Positions 1 through 8,106 of a stretch of DNA of 31,712 nucleotides are shown piece by piece. Location: NCBI GenBank assembly GCA_902470475.1, contig CABRGT010000017.1:1-31712 (forward strand). Direction: 5' to 3'. The translations under genes were made by a program, and so were the position numbers. Positions within the stretch are counted from its first letter, which is position 1. Each line of letters starts with the position of its first letter. The stretch is from an uncultured Porphyromonadaceae bacterium (GTDB taxonomy: Bacteria > Bacteroidota > Bacteroidia > Bacteroidales > Muribaculaceae). The notes beneath the pieces were generated by a model that made no database searches, was not told the origin of the DNA, and saw nothing but the letters and a program-made list of their open reading frames with translations.

Positions 1-259
1 AAAACTGAATTCTTCAAACAAATCGCTAATTTTGCACTTGCCAGTTGAACCTGCAGAAAAACTTTGAGTTTCTCTATTTATACAGTTTTCGGCATATCTC
101 CAAAGTAACACACATCTCGCCAAGCGGTATATAGGGAACACATCATGGAGGTTGGTTTGAGAGAGTCTATAATGCTATTGATGGGATATAGATTCAGTGA
201 AAAGACACAAATCATTGCAGTTAAAAATCTCTAACGGATGACAATTATTTCAAATCCAT
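1..259. other. AT-rich flank without a recognisable gene
   Basis: I see no convincing coding region, RNA gene or promoter here. The stretch is much more AT-rich than the chromosome to its right and precedes a truncated ATP-binding protein gene. The missing amino-terminal half of that protein would be expected here, but I could not recognise it in any frame. A short direct repeat, AGTACACTA, occurs twice near 291-310. This may be the edge of a decayed mobile or defence island, which is an inference only. Confidence 0.4.
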
Positions 260-965
260 TTGCTCTTGCTTGCCGCCAGCTTCTCCCAAAGTACACTATT
301 AGTACACTACAATCTACAGATATTGCTGATAGTCAGCATAGTTATGGGTGTATATGGAAATTTACCAGCTCTACGTGAAGCCTTAATAAATAGTCTGTGC
401 CACCGTCAATGGGAAAAACATAATCTTACGGGGAGTATCGCCATATATGACGATCGCATTGAGATTGCCAATCCCGGTATTTTCCCGCCTCAGATATCGC
501 CTGAAAGCATTAAGGAACCGCATGAATCCTATCCTTACAATCTGAAGATTGCCGAGGCTCTTTATAAATCCACTTATCTTGAGAACTGGGGTTCGGGTGC
601 CAAACGCATTATGGACGCATGTCGCGAACAGAATGTTGAGGAACCCACCTGGAGATGGAACGGGAGTTTCGTTATTGTTACTTTCAAACGCCCTGTCAAT
701 AGCATTAATCCCAAAGAAACCAAAGAAAATCCCAAAGAAACCACTGAGGAAATCAATAATCGTGGTTTATCTGAGTTGCAACTTACTTTGCTGCATCTAA
801 TTATAGCAACACCATCGATGACTTTGGCTAAAATGGCTGAAGAACTGAATCTTACCATCGATCAGGTAAGGACTTTGAGAAAAAATGGAGCAGAAAGGCG
901 TGTATCTTTGTCGTAAAGGAGCGAACAAGAAAGGTATTTGGGAGATAAAATTCGAGTCATTATAA
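260..965 (+). pseudogene. 5'-truncated, frameshifted remnant of a Schlafen/AlbA_2-type ATP-binding protein
   Basis: The recognisable part begins near position 345 with the motif LPALREALINSLCHRQW, continues through DRIEIANPG and NWGSGAKRI, and matches the GHKL-like ATP-binding region of AlbA_2/RecG-C-like putative transcriptional regulators. The preceding residues from a TTG at 260 do not resemble the family, and the usual AlbA_2 domain is missing, so the 5' end is lost. A winged-helix segment follows (about 769-880). The frame then breaks at a run of six A at 880-885 and stops at 914-916. With five A the reading continues LRKMEQKGVYL through GIWEIKFESL to a stop at 963-965, which looks like the true carboxyl end. 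The DNA is AT-rich compared with its neighbours. A live gene with a sequencing error in the A run is possible, but that would not restore the amino terminus. Confidence 0.7.
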
Positions 966-1008
966 AAAATGAATCACATAAACTGCGGGAGCGCAACTTA
1001 TGTGATTC
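964..1008 (-). terminator. Intrinsic terminator of the degP transcript, possibly bidirectional
   Basis: GAATCACATAA at 971-981 and TTATGTGATTC at 998-1008 form a perfect 11-bp outer stem. TGCG and CGCA form an inner 4-bp stem around a GGAG loop, with an AC/AC internal loop between them. On the minus strand the stem is followed by six U (964-969), as expected for a Rho-independent terminator of the degP gene that ends at 1046. The remnant gene on the plus strand ends at 965, so the hairpin could also stop readthrough from that side, although no clean U run follows there. Confidence 0.8.
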
Positions 1009-1045
1009 ACTTATTACTTATTAATATGGTTGATGGTCAGGGCGG

Positions 1046-2491
1046 TTATTCGCCGAGGTCGACGGCGTAGTGGGCACGTTTGCCAGTGGGGTATACTCCG
1101 GAGATGAACATCACCTTGTCCTCGCCGGGACCGAGATCGCGGATGGCGGTGAATATCTTTTCGATGTCTTCAGGGGTGGCGACGCGCATGTTGTTGACCG
1201 ACGTGATGATGAATCCGTCGCGGATGCCGGCCTGCGACATCCGTCCGTCGCCGGTAAGGGTCACGGCCACGCCACGCGAGATCTCGAGGCGCTGCAGCTG
1301 CTCGGGATCGGCAGCCGCAAAGGTGGCGCCGAGTACTCCCATCGGTGTCTCGGGACCGGTCACGGCTACGTTGCCGTCGCGGTTGCGCAGAGTGACAGAG
1401 ACAGTCAGCGGTTTGCCCTGACGTATCAGCCCGATTTCTATCACGTCGCCGGGGCTGCAGCGGGCCATGATTTCCTGCAGGCGGGCAGTGCCGGACACGA
1501 TGTCGCCGTTGATGAAGACGATTACGTCGCCGGGCTTGATGCCGGCCTCAAGCGCTGCGCTGCGGTCCTGTACTTCGGCTACGTAGATGCCGCGGGTGGT
1601 GCCTTCGATCTTTTTGTCGGCGATCAGCTCAGGCGTAAGTTCCATGAACAGGATGCCGAGGAACGCGCGCTGCACGGTGCCGTAGCGTTCGAGATCCTCC
1701 ACTACTTTCTTTACTATCGAGGTAGGGATGGCGAACGAGCATCCGGCATAGTTGCCCGTGCGCGAGTAGATGGCGGTATTGATGCCGACGAGTTCTCCGG
1801 AAAGGTTCACGAGTGCGCCTCCCGAATTGCCCTGGTTGACGGCCGCGTCGGTCTGTATATAGGCTTCGATGCCCCCTCCGGCACCACCGCCGACGGTCGA
1901 CGAGATGTTGCGGGCCTTGGCGCTGACGATGCCCGAGGTGACGGTGGAGGTGAAGCCGAACGGGTTGCCTACGGCAAGCACCCACTCGCCCACGCGAAGG
2001 TCCTCGCTGTTGCCCATCGGGATGACGTGGAGGCTGTCGCCCGGATTATCGATCTTGATGAGGGCGAGGTCGGTGACCGGGTCGGCGCCGATGATGGTGG
2101 CTGCGAAGTTGCGGTTGTCGTTGAGGGTCACTTCGAGGCGTTCGGCGCCGTCGATGACGTGGTTGTTGGTCACGATGTAGCCGTCGGGCGAGATGATCAC
2201 GCCCGAACCGAGGCCTACCTGCTGCTGGCGGGGTTCAGGCTGCTGCGGCTGTTGGCGCCGTCCGCCGGGCGACCCGAAGAAGTACTGGAAGAACGGATCG
2301 TCGAACGGATCGAAGCCGCCTCCCTGGTAGCCGCGTACGGCCGGGGTGGCGTAGCTTTTGACGGATACGACACCGTTGACGGTCGACTGGGCGGCGTTCA
2401 CGAAATCTTCCTGAGAAATAGGTGCCGACGCTGTGGCGCCCAGCACTCCTGCGGCCAATGCGAGGCCGCTTATGATGAATCTGGTGTTCAT
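1046..2491 (-). CDS. degP: Periplasmic DegP/HtrA-type serine protease with two PDZ domains
   Basis: This is a 481-residue envelope protease/chaperone of the DegP/DegQ (Do) family, which degrades or refolds misfolded periplasmic proteins. An amino-terminal signal peptide (about residues 1-23, ending ATASA) directs export. The trypsin-like domain carries the catalytic triad His111 (in NNHVIDG), Asp141 (in DLALI) and Ser223 (in GNSGGAL). Two PDZ domains follow, about residues 265-365 and 385-475. A glutamine/proline/arginine-rich segment around 78-91 forms the LA-loop region before the protease core. The length is normal for the family. The gene is monocistronic, with a Bacteroidetes-type promoter just upstream and an intrinsic terminator downstream. 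The choice between the DegP and DegQ names cannot be made from sequence alone. Confidence 0.95.
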   Translation of the reverse strand: MNTRFIISGLALAAGVLGATASAPISQEDFVNAAQSTVNGVVSVKSYATPAVRGYQGGGFDPFDDPFFQYFFGSPGGRRQQPQQPEPRQQQVGLGSGVIISPDGYIVTNNHVIDGAERLEVTLNDNRNFAATIIGADPVTDLALIKIDNPGDSLHVIPMGNSEDLRVGEWVLAVGNPFGFTSTVTSGIVSAKARNISSTVGGGAGGGIEAYIQTDAAVNQGNSGGALVNLSGELVGINTAIYSRTGNYAGCSFAIPTSIVKKVVEDLERYGTVQRAFLGILFMELTPELIADKKIEGTTRGIYVAEVQDRSAALEAGIKPGDVIVFINGDIVSGTARLQEIMARCSPGDVIEIGLIRQGKPLTVSVTLRNRDGNVAVTGPETPMGVLGATFAAADPEQLQRLEISRGVAVTLTGDGRMSQAGIRDGFIITSVNNMRVATPEDIEKIFTAIRDLGPGEDKVMFISGVYPTGKRAHYAVDLGE

Positions 2492-2522
2492 AGGCTTTAA
2501 TTGATTTTAGAGGATGACGGCG

Positions 2523-2553
2523 CAAAATTACGGCGCAACCCGTAGTGAGTCAA
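2523..2553 (-). promoter_or_regulatory. Bacteroidetes-type promoter for degP
   Basis: On the minus strand TTG (2551-2553) is followed after 20 bases by TAATTTTG (2523-2530), which fits the TTTG / TAnnTTTG consensus of the primary sigma factor in Bacteroidetes. Transcription would start roughly 25 bases before the degP ATG at 2491. No sigma-E-like heat-stress element was evident. Confidence 0.65.
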
Positions 2554-2636
2554 GTTAATTTCTCTAAATTTTAACCATTGTTTTTTAACATTCAATATTT
2601 ATAACTCTCGATGCCGCAGACCCCGAAAAATTTGCT

Positions 2637-2644
2637 TACCTTTG
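2637..2644 (+). promoter_or_regulatory. -7 box of the purT promoter
   Basis: TACCTTTG matches TAnnTTTG and lies 15 bases before the purT ATG, so the leader would be very short. No clear TTTG element is present about 20 bases upstream, so the -33 part is weak. The box overlaps the TTG at 2642, which argues against an upstream TTG start for purT. I saw no PurR-type operator. Confidence 0.5.
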
Positions 2645-2659
2645 CACCAAATTATCATT

Positions 2660-3856
2660 ATGGCAAAGATTGGTTCTGTTTTTTCGCCCGCCGGAGTCAA
2701 GGCGCTTCTGCTGGGCAGCGGAGAGTTAGGTAAGGAAGTGGCAATCGAACTGCAGCGTATGGGAGTCGAGGTGATATCCTGCGACCGTTACCAGCACGCG
2801 CCAGCCATGCAGGTGGCCCACCGCGGTCACACGCTGAATATGCTCGACGGCGACGCTCTGCGCACCGTCATCGAGGCCGAGCGTCCGGATCATATCATCC
2901 CCGAAGTCGAGGCTATTGCCACCGACGAGCTCGTAAAACTCGAGCAGGAAGGCTTCAACGTGACTCCGACCGCCCGCGCCGCCCGTCTGACCATGAACCG
3001 CGAGGGCATCCGCCGCCTGGCGGCCGAGGAACTCGGACTGCCGACATCGCCCTACCGTTTTGCCGATACGCGCGAGGAATTCGATCGCGCCATTGCCGAG
3101 ATCGGCTTGCCCTGCGTGGTGAAGCCCGTGATGAGTTCAAGCGGTCACGGGCAGACTACCGTCCGCCGTCCCGAGCAGATTCATGCCGCCTGGCACGAGG
3201 CCCAGGAAGGAGGCCGAGCAGGCGCCGGACGTGTCATAGTCGAGGGATTCGTCGACTTTGATTATGAGATCACCCTGCTTACCGTCCGTTCCGCCTCGGG
3301 CACAGTGTTCTGCGAACCCGTCGGCCACGTCCAGGTCGAGGGCGACTACCGCGAATCGTGGCAGCCCCAGCCCATGAGCGGCGCAGCCGTTGAAAGAGCC
3401 CGCGAAATTGCCCGCGCTGTCACCGATGCGCTCGGCGGATACGGAATCTTCGGCGTCGAACTTTTTGTCAAGGGCGACGACGTCATCTTCAGCGAGGTAT
3501 CGCCGCGTCCGCATGATACAGGCATGGTGACGATGATCTCCCAGGACCTGAGCGAATTTGCTCTTCATGCACGTGCGTTGCTCGGACTGCCGGTTCCGTC
3601 CGTCCGTTTCTACGGCCCCTCGGCATCGCGCGCCATTGTGGTGGAGGGCGACACCGACACTGTAGAGTTCGACAATCTCGAGAAAGCGCTTGCCGAAGAA
3701 GGAGTGCAGATCCGCATTTTCGGCAAGCCCGAGATCAAGGGACATCGCCGCATGGGCGTGCTCCTGGCTTGGGCCGACACCGTCGAGGAAGCGCGCGCCA
3801 AGACAGCTCGTGCTTACGAAGCTATGAAAATCAACGTGCTGCCGCGCCGCCACTGA
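2660..3856 (+). CDS. purT: Formate-dependent phosphoribosylglycinamide formyltransferase (GAR transformylase 2)
   Basis: PurT uses formate and ATP to formylate glycinamide ribonucleotide in purine synthesis, so folate is not needed at this step. The 398-residue protein has the ATP-grasp layout. A pre-ATP-grasp fold comes first, with LLLGSGELGKEVAIEL near residue 17. The central ATP-grasp domain contains CVVKPVMSSSGHGQ and the family-typical EPVGHVQVEGDYRESWQPQ. EVSPRPHDTGMVTM provides metal-binding residues. The length is close to E. coli PurT (392). I chose ATG 2660 because homologues begin near MAKIG and because an upstream TTG falls inside the -7 box. The gene's stop overlaps the next start (TGATG), which suggests coupling with the small gene downstream. 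Confidence 0.95.
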   Translation: MAKIGSVFSPAGVKALLLGSGELGKEVAIELQRMGVEVISCDRYQHAPAMQVAHRGHTLNMLDGDALRTVIEAERPDHIIPEVEAIATDELVKLEQEGFNVTPTARAARLTMNREGIRRLAAEELGLPTSPYRFADTREEFDRAIAEIGLPCVVKPVMSSSGHGQTTVRRPEQIHAAWHEAQEGGRAGAGRVIVEGFVDFDYEITLLTVRSASGTVFCEPVGHVQVEGDYRESWQPQPMSGAAVERAREIARAVTDALGGYGIFGVELFVKGDDVIFSEVSPRPHDTGMVTMISQDLSEFALHARALLGLPVPSVRFYGPSASRAIVVEGDTDTVEFDNLEKALAEEGVQIRIFGKPEIKGHRRMGVLLAWADTVEEARAKTARAYEAMKINVLPRRH

Positions 3857-4200
3857 TGGAAACGAAGAGTATGACCATCATGATGATGGTCGCCGATACG
3901 GCCCGTGCTGACCTTGCCTTCGCACCTGACCGCACTTACTACCGCTTCGCCACCGACTCGTCGATCGAGGACGGCAGCCTGGCCGCCTGTGCCGACGTCG
4001 GGAAACTTGCGGCCGACGTGCTTGCGGCCGCAGCCGGTGACGACGGCGAGGCGCCTCTCCCGTCCGATGTGCGGGTGCAGATTTTTGTCAACAACCGCCT
4101 CCAGCCGCTTCGGTTTTCCGAAGCCTCTCTGCGGCGTCTCGTCGGTCTTCTTGACCCTTTGGCTGCCGAGTTCACTTTTCTTCGCGGCTTTCTCGTCTGA
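3856..4200 (+). CDS. Hypothetical 114-residue protein downstream of purT
   Basis: The ATG at 3856 shares a base with the purT stop (TGATG), and the frame has the GC-rich third positions of its neighbours, so it is very likely a real, translationally coupled gene. I do not recognise the family. The protein has no signal peptide or membrane segment. It has a central acidic/alanine-rich region (KLAADVLAAAAGDDGE, roughly residues 48-63) and ends with a leucine-rich stretch (LRRLVGLLDPLAAEF). An alternative start is ATG 3871. Its position suggests co-expression with PurT, but no function follows from that. Confidence 0.6.
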   Translation: METKSMTIMMMVADTARADLAFAPDRTYYRFATDSSIEDGSLAACADVGKLAADVLAAAAGDDGEAPLPSDVRVQIFVNNRLQPLRFSEASLRRLVGLLDPLAAEFTFLRGFLV

Positions 4201-4239
4201 CGGACCGAACAAGGTGCAGGCTGTCGGTGTTTTAGATTC

Positions 4240-4419
4240 ATGAATGAAAAGAATCAGACACCGAAAGTCAACGGATTCATCATGCTTGTCGTGGCTGTGA
4301 TGATAGGCGCGATAGCCTGCTATAGTTTTTATGAGTGGTATCCTTCGTACAAGGCCGAAAAAGACCGTGCCGAAGCTGTCCGCGACTCCATCGCGGCCTC
4401 CCTTGACGCTGCCCCGTAA
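4240..4419 (+). CDS. Small single-span membrane protein, 59 residues
   Basis: This short gene encodes a hydrophilic start (NEKNQTPKVNG), one hydrophobic segment of about 20 residues (FIMLVVAVMIGAIACYSF, residues 13-30) and a charged, likely helical tail (EWYPSYKAEKDRAEAVRDS). That pattern fits a single-pass inner-membrane protein. It lies 39 bases after the preceding small gene on the same strand, probably in the purT transcript. No family is recognised. Low-complexity coding chance is unlikely because the hydrophobic and charged blocks are well ordered and the codon use matches the neighbours. Confidence 0.6.
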   Translation: MNEKNQTPKVNGFIMLVVAVMIGAIACYSFYEWYPSYKAEKDRAEAVRDSIAASLDAAP

Positions 4420-4490
4420 CTATGACATGAAGGCCTGCCGGATCCGCGCATGGTCATAATAGTCGCGAAATTGGCGGCCTGAGCGTGGCG

Positions 4491-5261
4491 CTACGGCAGA
4501 CGGAAGAGGCGCCGTGCGTTGGCGGTGGTGATCCGGTCGATCTCTGCGACGGAGATGCCGAGGGCGTCAGCCACAAAAGCGGCTGTGTAGGGCAGGTAGG
4601 CGCTTTCGTTGCGGCGGCCGCGCCTTGGTACGGGTGCCAGGTAGGGTGAATCCGTCTCGAGCAGCAGCCGGTCGTGACCGATGACCGGCAGCACTTCGCC
4701 GAGCTTGGAGTTCTTGAACGTGACTATGCCGTTGATGCCGAAGTAGTAGTCGCCGATGCTGCGGATGGCTGCCACATCGGCGGCCGTGCCGCCGAAGCTG
4801 TGAAATACGGCCGGTACTTCCGGATGCCGGGCAAGCACCTCGAGCGTCTCGCCGAGGCCTTCGCGGCAGTGGATTATCAGCGGCAGTCCCAGTTCGCCGG
4901 CCCGGCCGGCCTGACGGTCGAAGACCTCCATCTGCTCGGTGCGGTATGTGCGGTCCCAGTACAGATCGATGCCGACCTCTCCCACCGCCACATATCCGGC
5001 ATCGGGAGTCAGCCGCCGCATGATGCTGTCGAGGTCGGCCTCCCAAGTCGGGCCGACTTCGGTGGGATGCAGCCCCATGGCGCGGAATATGCGGCCGGGG
5101 TACTTCGCGGCGAGCGTCTCGAGCGGACCGACCGACGATGCGTCGACATTGGGAAATATCATCTGCGACACTCCGGCTGCCAGCGCGCGGTCCACTGCTG
5201 CCGTCCCGCCGCCGTCGGTGTCGAATTCGGGCAGGTACAGGTGTGTGTGGGTATCGATCAT
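4491..5261 (-). CDS. tatD: TatD-family metal-dependent deoxyribonuclease
   Basis: A 256-residue TIM-barrel amidohydrolase-like hydrolase of the TatD family, cytoplasmic, with 3'-5' exonuclease or phosphodiesterase activity in studied members. Metal ligands are visible: His5 and His7 (DTHTH), Glu95 (GEVGID), His131 (IHCRE), His154 (FHSFGG) and Asp204 (ETDSPY). The full length and every motif are present. Its ATG overlaps the stop of the upstream polyprenyl synthetase gene by four bases (ATGA), so the two are translationally coupled. A role in DNA repair or quality control is known for some homologues, but the physiological substrate here is not shown. Confidence 0.93.
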   Translation of the reverse strand: MIDTHTHLYLPEFDTDGGGTAAVDRALAAGVSQMIFPNVDASSVGPLETLAAKYPGRIFRAMGLHPTEVGPTWEADLDSIMRRLTPDAGYVAVGEVGIDLYWDRTYRTEQMEVFDRQAGRAGELGLPLIIHCREGLGETLEVLARHPEVPAVFHSFGGTAADVAAIRSIGDYYFGINGIVTFKNSKLGEVLPVIGHDRLLLETDSPYLAPVPRRGRRNESAYLPYTAAFVADALGISVAEIDRITTANARRLFRLP

Positions 5262-6223
5262 CGTACGCGGCGCGACTGTGAATGGGCCAGATCCTCGAAC
5301 CAGCGGCGGGTTTCGCTGTCCATCGGCACGCTGCCGAGTGCATCAAGCGCCTCGTCGATGTAGCGGTCGATAAGCCGGTCGCACCTCTCCGACAGATGCA
5401 GCCGGTCGTAGAGAGCGCGGACCACGGCCACGCGGCGCTTACCCGGCTCTATGGCGAAAGCCTCGGCCATGCGGTCGTGTGACTCATGGGCGGCCATTAC
5501 GTAGAACCACGTCCGCTTGCCCGTGTTGATGTCATTGCCGATGGCCTTGCCGAAGACATCGCGGTCGCCGTAGATGTCGAGCCAGTCATCACGCAGCTGG
5601 AAGGCAAGACCCAGCTTCACGCCGAACTGATAGAAGGCCTCGCGTACCTCATCGGAGGCACCCGCCATGGCCGCGCCGATCTCGCAGGCGCCCCCAAGCA
5701 GGACCGATGTCTTGAGCAGGATCATGTGCAGGTAAGCCTTTTCGGAGACTGTGCTGCGGTTTTCGAACTCGATGTCGTACTGCTGGCCTTCGTAGACGAG
5801 CATGGCCGTGCGGTTGAAGATGTCGAGAACGTCTGCCGTGCGGTCGCCGGCGCCGCGCATCATCATCTGTGTGGCCATGGTCAGCAGGGCGTCGCCCGAC
5901 AGTATCGCGCGCCGTTCGTCCCAGCGGCGGTAGACGGTGGGCTTGCCGCGGCGGCGCGGCGAGCGGTCCATGACGTCGTCGTGGATGAGCGTGAAATTGT
6001 GGAACATCTCTATGGCGGCAGCCTGGTCGGCTACGGTTTCCGGGTCCTTGCCGAGCGCCGCGGCCGCGGCCAGTGTCAGCAGCGGGCGCAGACGTTTGCC
6101 GCCTTCGCGGAGGGTATATTCGATGGGGGTGTAGAGCCCGGCCGGCGACGCGGACCCTTTTGGATATTCGATCGACGCGATGCGGTCGTTGACGATTCTG
6201 AGCAGTTCGGTGGTCTTTTCCAT
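5258..6223 (-). CDS. Trans-isoprenyl diphosphate synthase (polyprenyl synthetase)
   Basis: This 321-residue all-helical prenyltransferase condenses isopentenyl diphosphate units onto an allylic diphosphate. It carries both aspartate-rich Mg2+-binding motifs, DDVMD at residues 82-86 and DDWLD at 212-216, and the GGKRLRP substrate motif at 41-47. The product chain length (geranylgeranyl, octaprenyl or other) cannot be fixed here, so no symbol is given. I chose the ATG at 6223: the in-frame ATG at 6256 would lie upstream of the -7 box (6244-6251) and encode an atypical extension. It heads a two-gene transcript with tatD and diverges from the phosphoethanolamine-transferase-like gene. Confidence 0.92.
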   Translation of the reverse strand: MEKTTELLRIVNDRIASIEYPKGSASPAGLYTPIEYTLREGGKRLRPLLTLAAAAALGKDPETVADQAAAIEMFHNFTLIHDDVMDRSPRRRGKPTVYRRWDERRAILSGDALLTMATQMMMRGAGDRTADVLDIFNRTAMLVYEGQQYDIEFENRSTVSEKAYLHMILLKTSVLLGGACEIGAAMAGASDEVREAFYQFGVKLGLAFQLRDDWLDIYGDRDVFGKAIGNDINTGKRTWFYVMAAHESHDRMAEAFAIEPGKRRVAVVRALYDRLHLSERCDRLIDRYIDEALDALGSVPMDSETRRWFEDLAHSQSRRVR

Positions 6224-6243
6224 TCGGATGTGTTTATGCATCG

Positions 6244-6251
6244 CAAAGATA
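6244..6251 (-). promoter_or_regulatory. -7 box of the polyprenyl synthetase/tatD promoter
   Basis: On the minus strand this reads TATCTTTG, a perfect TAnnTTTG, 20 bases before the ATG at 6223. The -33 region would fall at about 6271-6276, exactly on the -7 box of the opposing promoter. No strong TTTG is seen there. Confidence 0.6.
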
Positions 6252-6273
6252 GCCATTTTCCGGGATATTTTGC

Positions 6274-6281
6274 TAACTTTG
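6274..6281 (+). promoter_or_regulatory. -7 box of the promoter for the phosphoethanolamine-transferase-like gene
   Basis: TAACTTTG is a perfect TAnnTTTG 16 bases before the ATG at 6298. The expected -33 position (about 6250-6254) lies on the -7 box of the divergent promoter, and no good TTTG is present there. Confidence 0.6.
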
Positions 6282-6297
6282 CGCGTTAATTCGTAAT

Positions 6298-8106
6298 ATG
6301 ATGGTTTATATTATATATCTGTTGGCCGCAATGCTTCTGTCAGGTCTGAGCCTGCTGCTGTTCCGTTCGGTCAACCACGGTCTGTCGGTCAATTCCATAC
6401 ACCAGCAGACCACCCGCTTCACCGTCGGGTCGGTCATTGCCGTGGCGCCGCTGGCTATCACCGGCGGGTTCCCCGCGCTCCATGCGTGGCCCCTGTGGCT
6501 CGCGGCATTCACCGCTGTTGCGTGGGCTGTGACATATCCTTCGCTTTACCATCTGACACACCGTGCCGTGTCGGCCGACTACGACAACCACATCGACATA
6601 GCCTGCGGACTGTACTTCTTCGGTTTGCTGTCGGCCCTGTGCGTCGTGGCGTCCGGGGCACCGTCCGCAGTCGCTGTGGCGGCCGCATCGGTGACGTCGC
6701 TGATCGAGTTCGCCCTGCTGGCGCTTGTACTTTTCCAGGCGGTGTATTATATAATGTACGGAATGTGTGTCGACACCGACGGCATTCAGATCATACGCCA
6801 GACGAATATCAACGAGGTCATCGAATTCTCGCGCTCATATCCGTGGTGGGTGACGGCCGCTGTCGCTATTGCAGTCGCGGCGCTCGCCGCGGGGTGCGCC
6901 GCCGTCAATCTGGCGTATTCTTCCGCGGGGCTTCCGGTCTGGATGTCGGTCGTCGAAGGTGCCGCAGCTGTCGGTATCGCCTGCTTCATATTCGTCGGCC
7001 GCCGCTCGCCGATGGCACGCAGCGGCCTTGTCAACATATGGCGCGTGGTAACGGACTACCGGCGCCGGCTCGACAGCTACCGCCGTGCCGCCGCACGCCG
7101 CAACGCCTCGCTTGAGGTCGAACGTCTCGGGGAGCCTTACGACGGTCCCGCCACATATGTGATGGTAATCGGCGAGAGCGCCACGCGCGACTACATGTCG
7201 GCCTTTTCCGACGTCGACCGCGACACCACGCCATGGCTCTCGGCCCGCGCCAAGACTGATCCGGAGCATTTCCTGATATTTCCGAACGCGTATTCGTCGC
7301 AGATGTATACCGTCGCTACACTCGAGAAGTCCCTCACGGAGAGCAATCAGTACAACGGTATCGCTTTCAGCGACGCGTGCTCGCTCATCGACATGGCGCG
7401 CAAGGCCGGATTCCGCATCCACTGGTACAGCAACCAGGGACACCTCGGAGCGTTTGACACGCCGGTTACGGTCGTGGCCGAGACCTCCGATGTGGCCCGC
7501 TGGACAGCCCAGGAGATCAGTAAGGTGCCGTACGACATGACTCTGCTCGATTTTCTCGATGAAGTCGATCCCTCGGTCGACAATCTCATCGTACTTCACC
7601 TCAAGGGCAGCCATTTCAACTATCAGAACCGCTATCCCGCATCAGAAGCCATATGGCCCGGCACCGACAATCCCACGTGCTACAAGAACTCGGTCAGGTA
7701 TACCGACAGTGTACTTAAGGCCGTCTACGAGCGGTGCTCGCGCGAGTTCAATCTCAAGGCTATGGTCTATTTTTCCGACCACGGCTGCATACCGACGGCC
7801 AGGCGCGCTCCCGGCTTCGCCGATTTCCAGATGGTCCGTATCCCTCTGTTCGTGTGGCTTTCCGACGACTATGCCGCCCGCCATCCCGTGCCGTCAGGAG
7901 CGTTGCGCGATAACCGCAGGCGCTGCTTTACCAACGACCTGGTCTATGATCTGATGTGCGGTCTGATGGATCTGCGTTCCGACCGCTTCGACCCCGCGCA
8001 GTCGATCGCCTCGCCGGCGTACCGCTTCGACCGCGGCACACTATCGACTCTCGGCGGGACAGTCGCTCTCGCTGATGATCCGCGCCCGCGCGGGTGGTCA
8101 GAATGA
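6298..8106 (+). CDS. Membrane phosphoethanolamine transferase-like protein (EptA/CptA sulfatase-fold family)
   Basis: A 602-residue inner-membrane enzyme with several hydrophobic segments in the first 235 residues, then a periplasmic alkaline-phosphatase/sulfatase-fold domain. The family moves phosphoethanolamine from phosphatidylethanolamine onto lipid A, LPS core or other glycans. Catalytic landmarks are present: Glu293 and the nucleophile Thr296 in GESATRDY, a substrate/metal segment HLKGSHFNYQNRYP, and the metal-binding FSDHG. The particular acceptor is not evident, so no gene symbol is assigned. Its 3' end overlaps the convergent outer-membrane-barrel gene by nine bases. Start is either of two adjacent ATGs (6298 or 6301). 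Confidence 0.85.
   Translation: MMVYIIYLLAAMLLSGLSLLLFRSVNHGLSVNSIHQQTTRFTVGSVIAVAPLAITGGFPALHAWPLWLAAFTAVAWAVTYPSLYHLTHRAVSADYDNHIDIACGLYFFGLLSALCVVASGAPSAVAVAAASVTSLIEFALLALVLFQAVYYIMYGMCVDTDGIQIIRQTNINEVIEFSRSYPWWVTAAVAIAVAALAAGCAAVNLAYSSAGLPVWMSVVEGAAAVGIACFIFVGRRSPMARSGLVNIWRVVTDYRRRLDSYRRAAARRNASLEVERLGEPYDGPATYVMVIGESATRDYMSAFSDVDRDTTPWLSARAKTDPEHFLIFPNAYSSQMYTVATLEKSLTESNQYNGIAFSDACSLIDMARKAGFRIHWYSNQGHLGAFDTPVTVVAETSDVARWTAQEISKVPYDMTLLDFLDEVDPSVDNLIVLHLKGSHFNYQNRYPASEAIWPGTDNPTCYKNSVRYTDSVLKAVYERCSREFNLKAMVYFSDHGCIPTARRAPGFADFQMVRIPLFVWLSDDYAARHPVPSGALRDNRRRCFTNDLVYDLMCGLMDLRSDRFDPAQSIASPAYRFDRGTLSTLGGTVALADDPRPRGWSE

Noticed and set aside
1070..2500. Long plus-strand open frame opposite degP
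   Set aside because: It is the antisense shadow of a GC-rich gene: no family resemblance, repetitive Gly/Asp/Val/Arg content, and a complete protease on the other strand.
4421..4480. Possible hairpin between the 59-residue gene and tatD
   Set aside because: The stem (AGGCC/GGCCT with a bulge) has a loop of over 30 bases and no U run, so it is not a convincing terminator.
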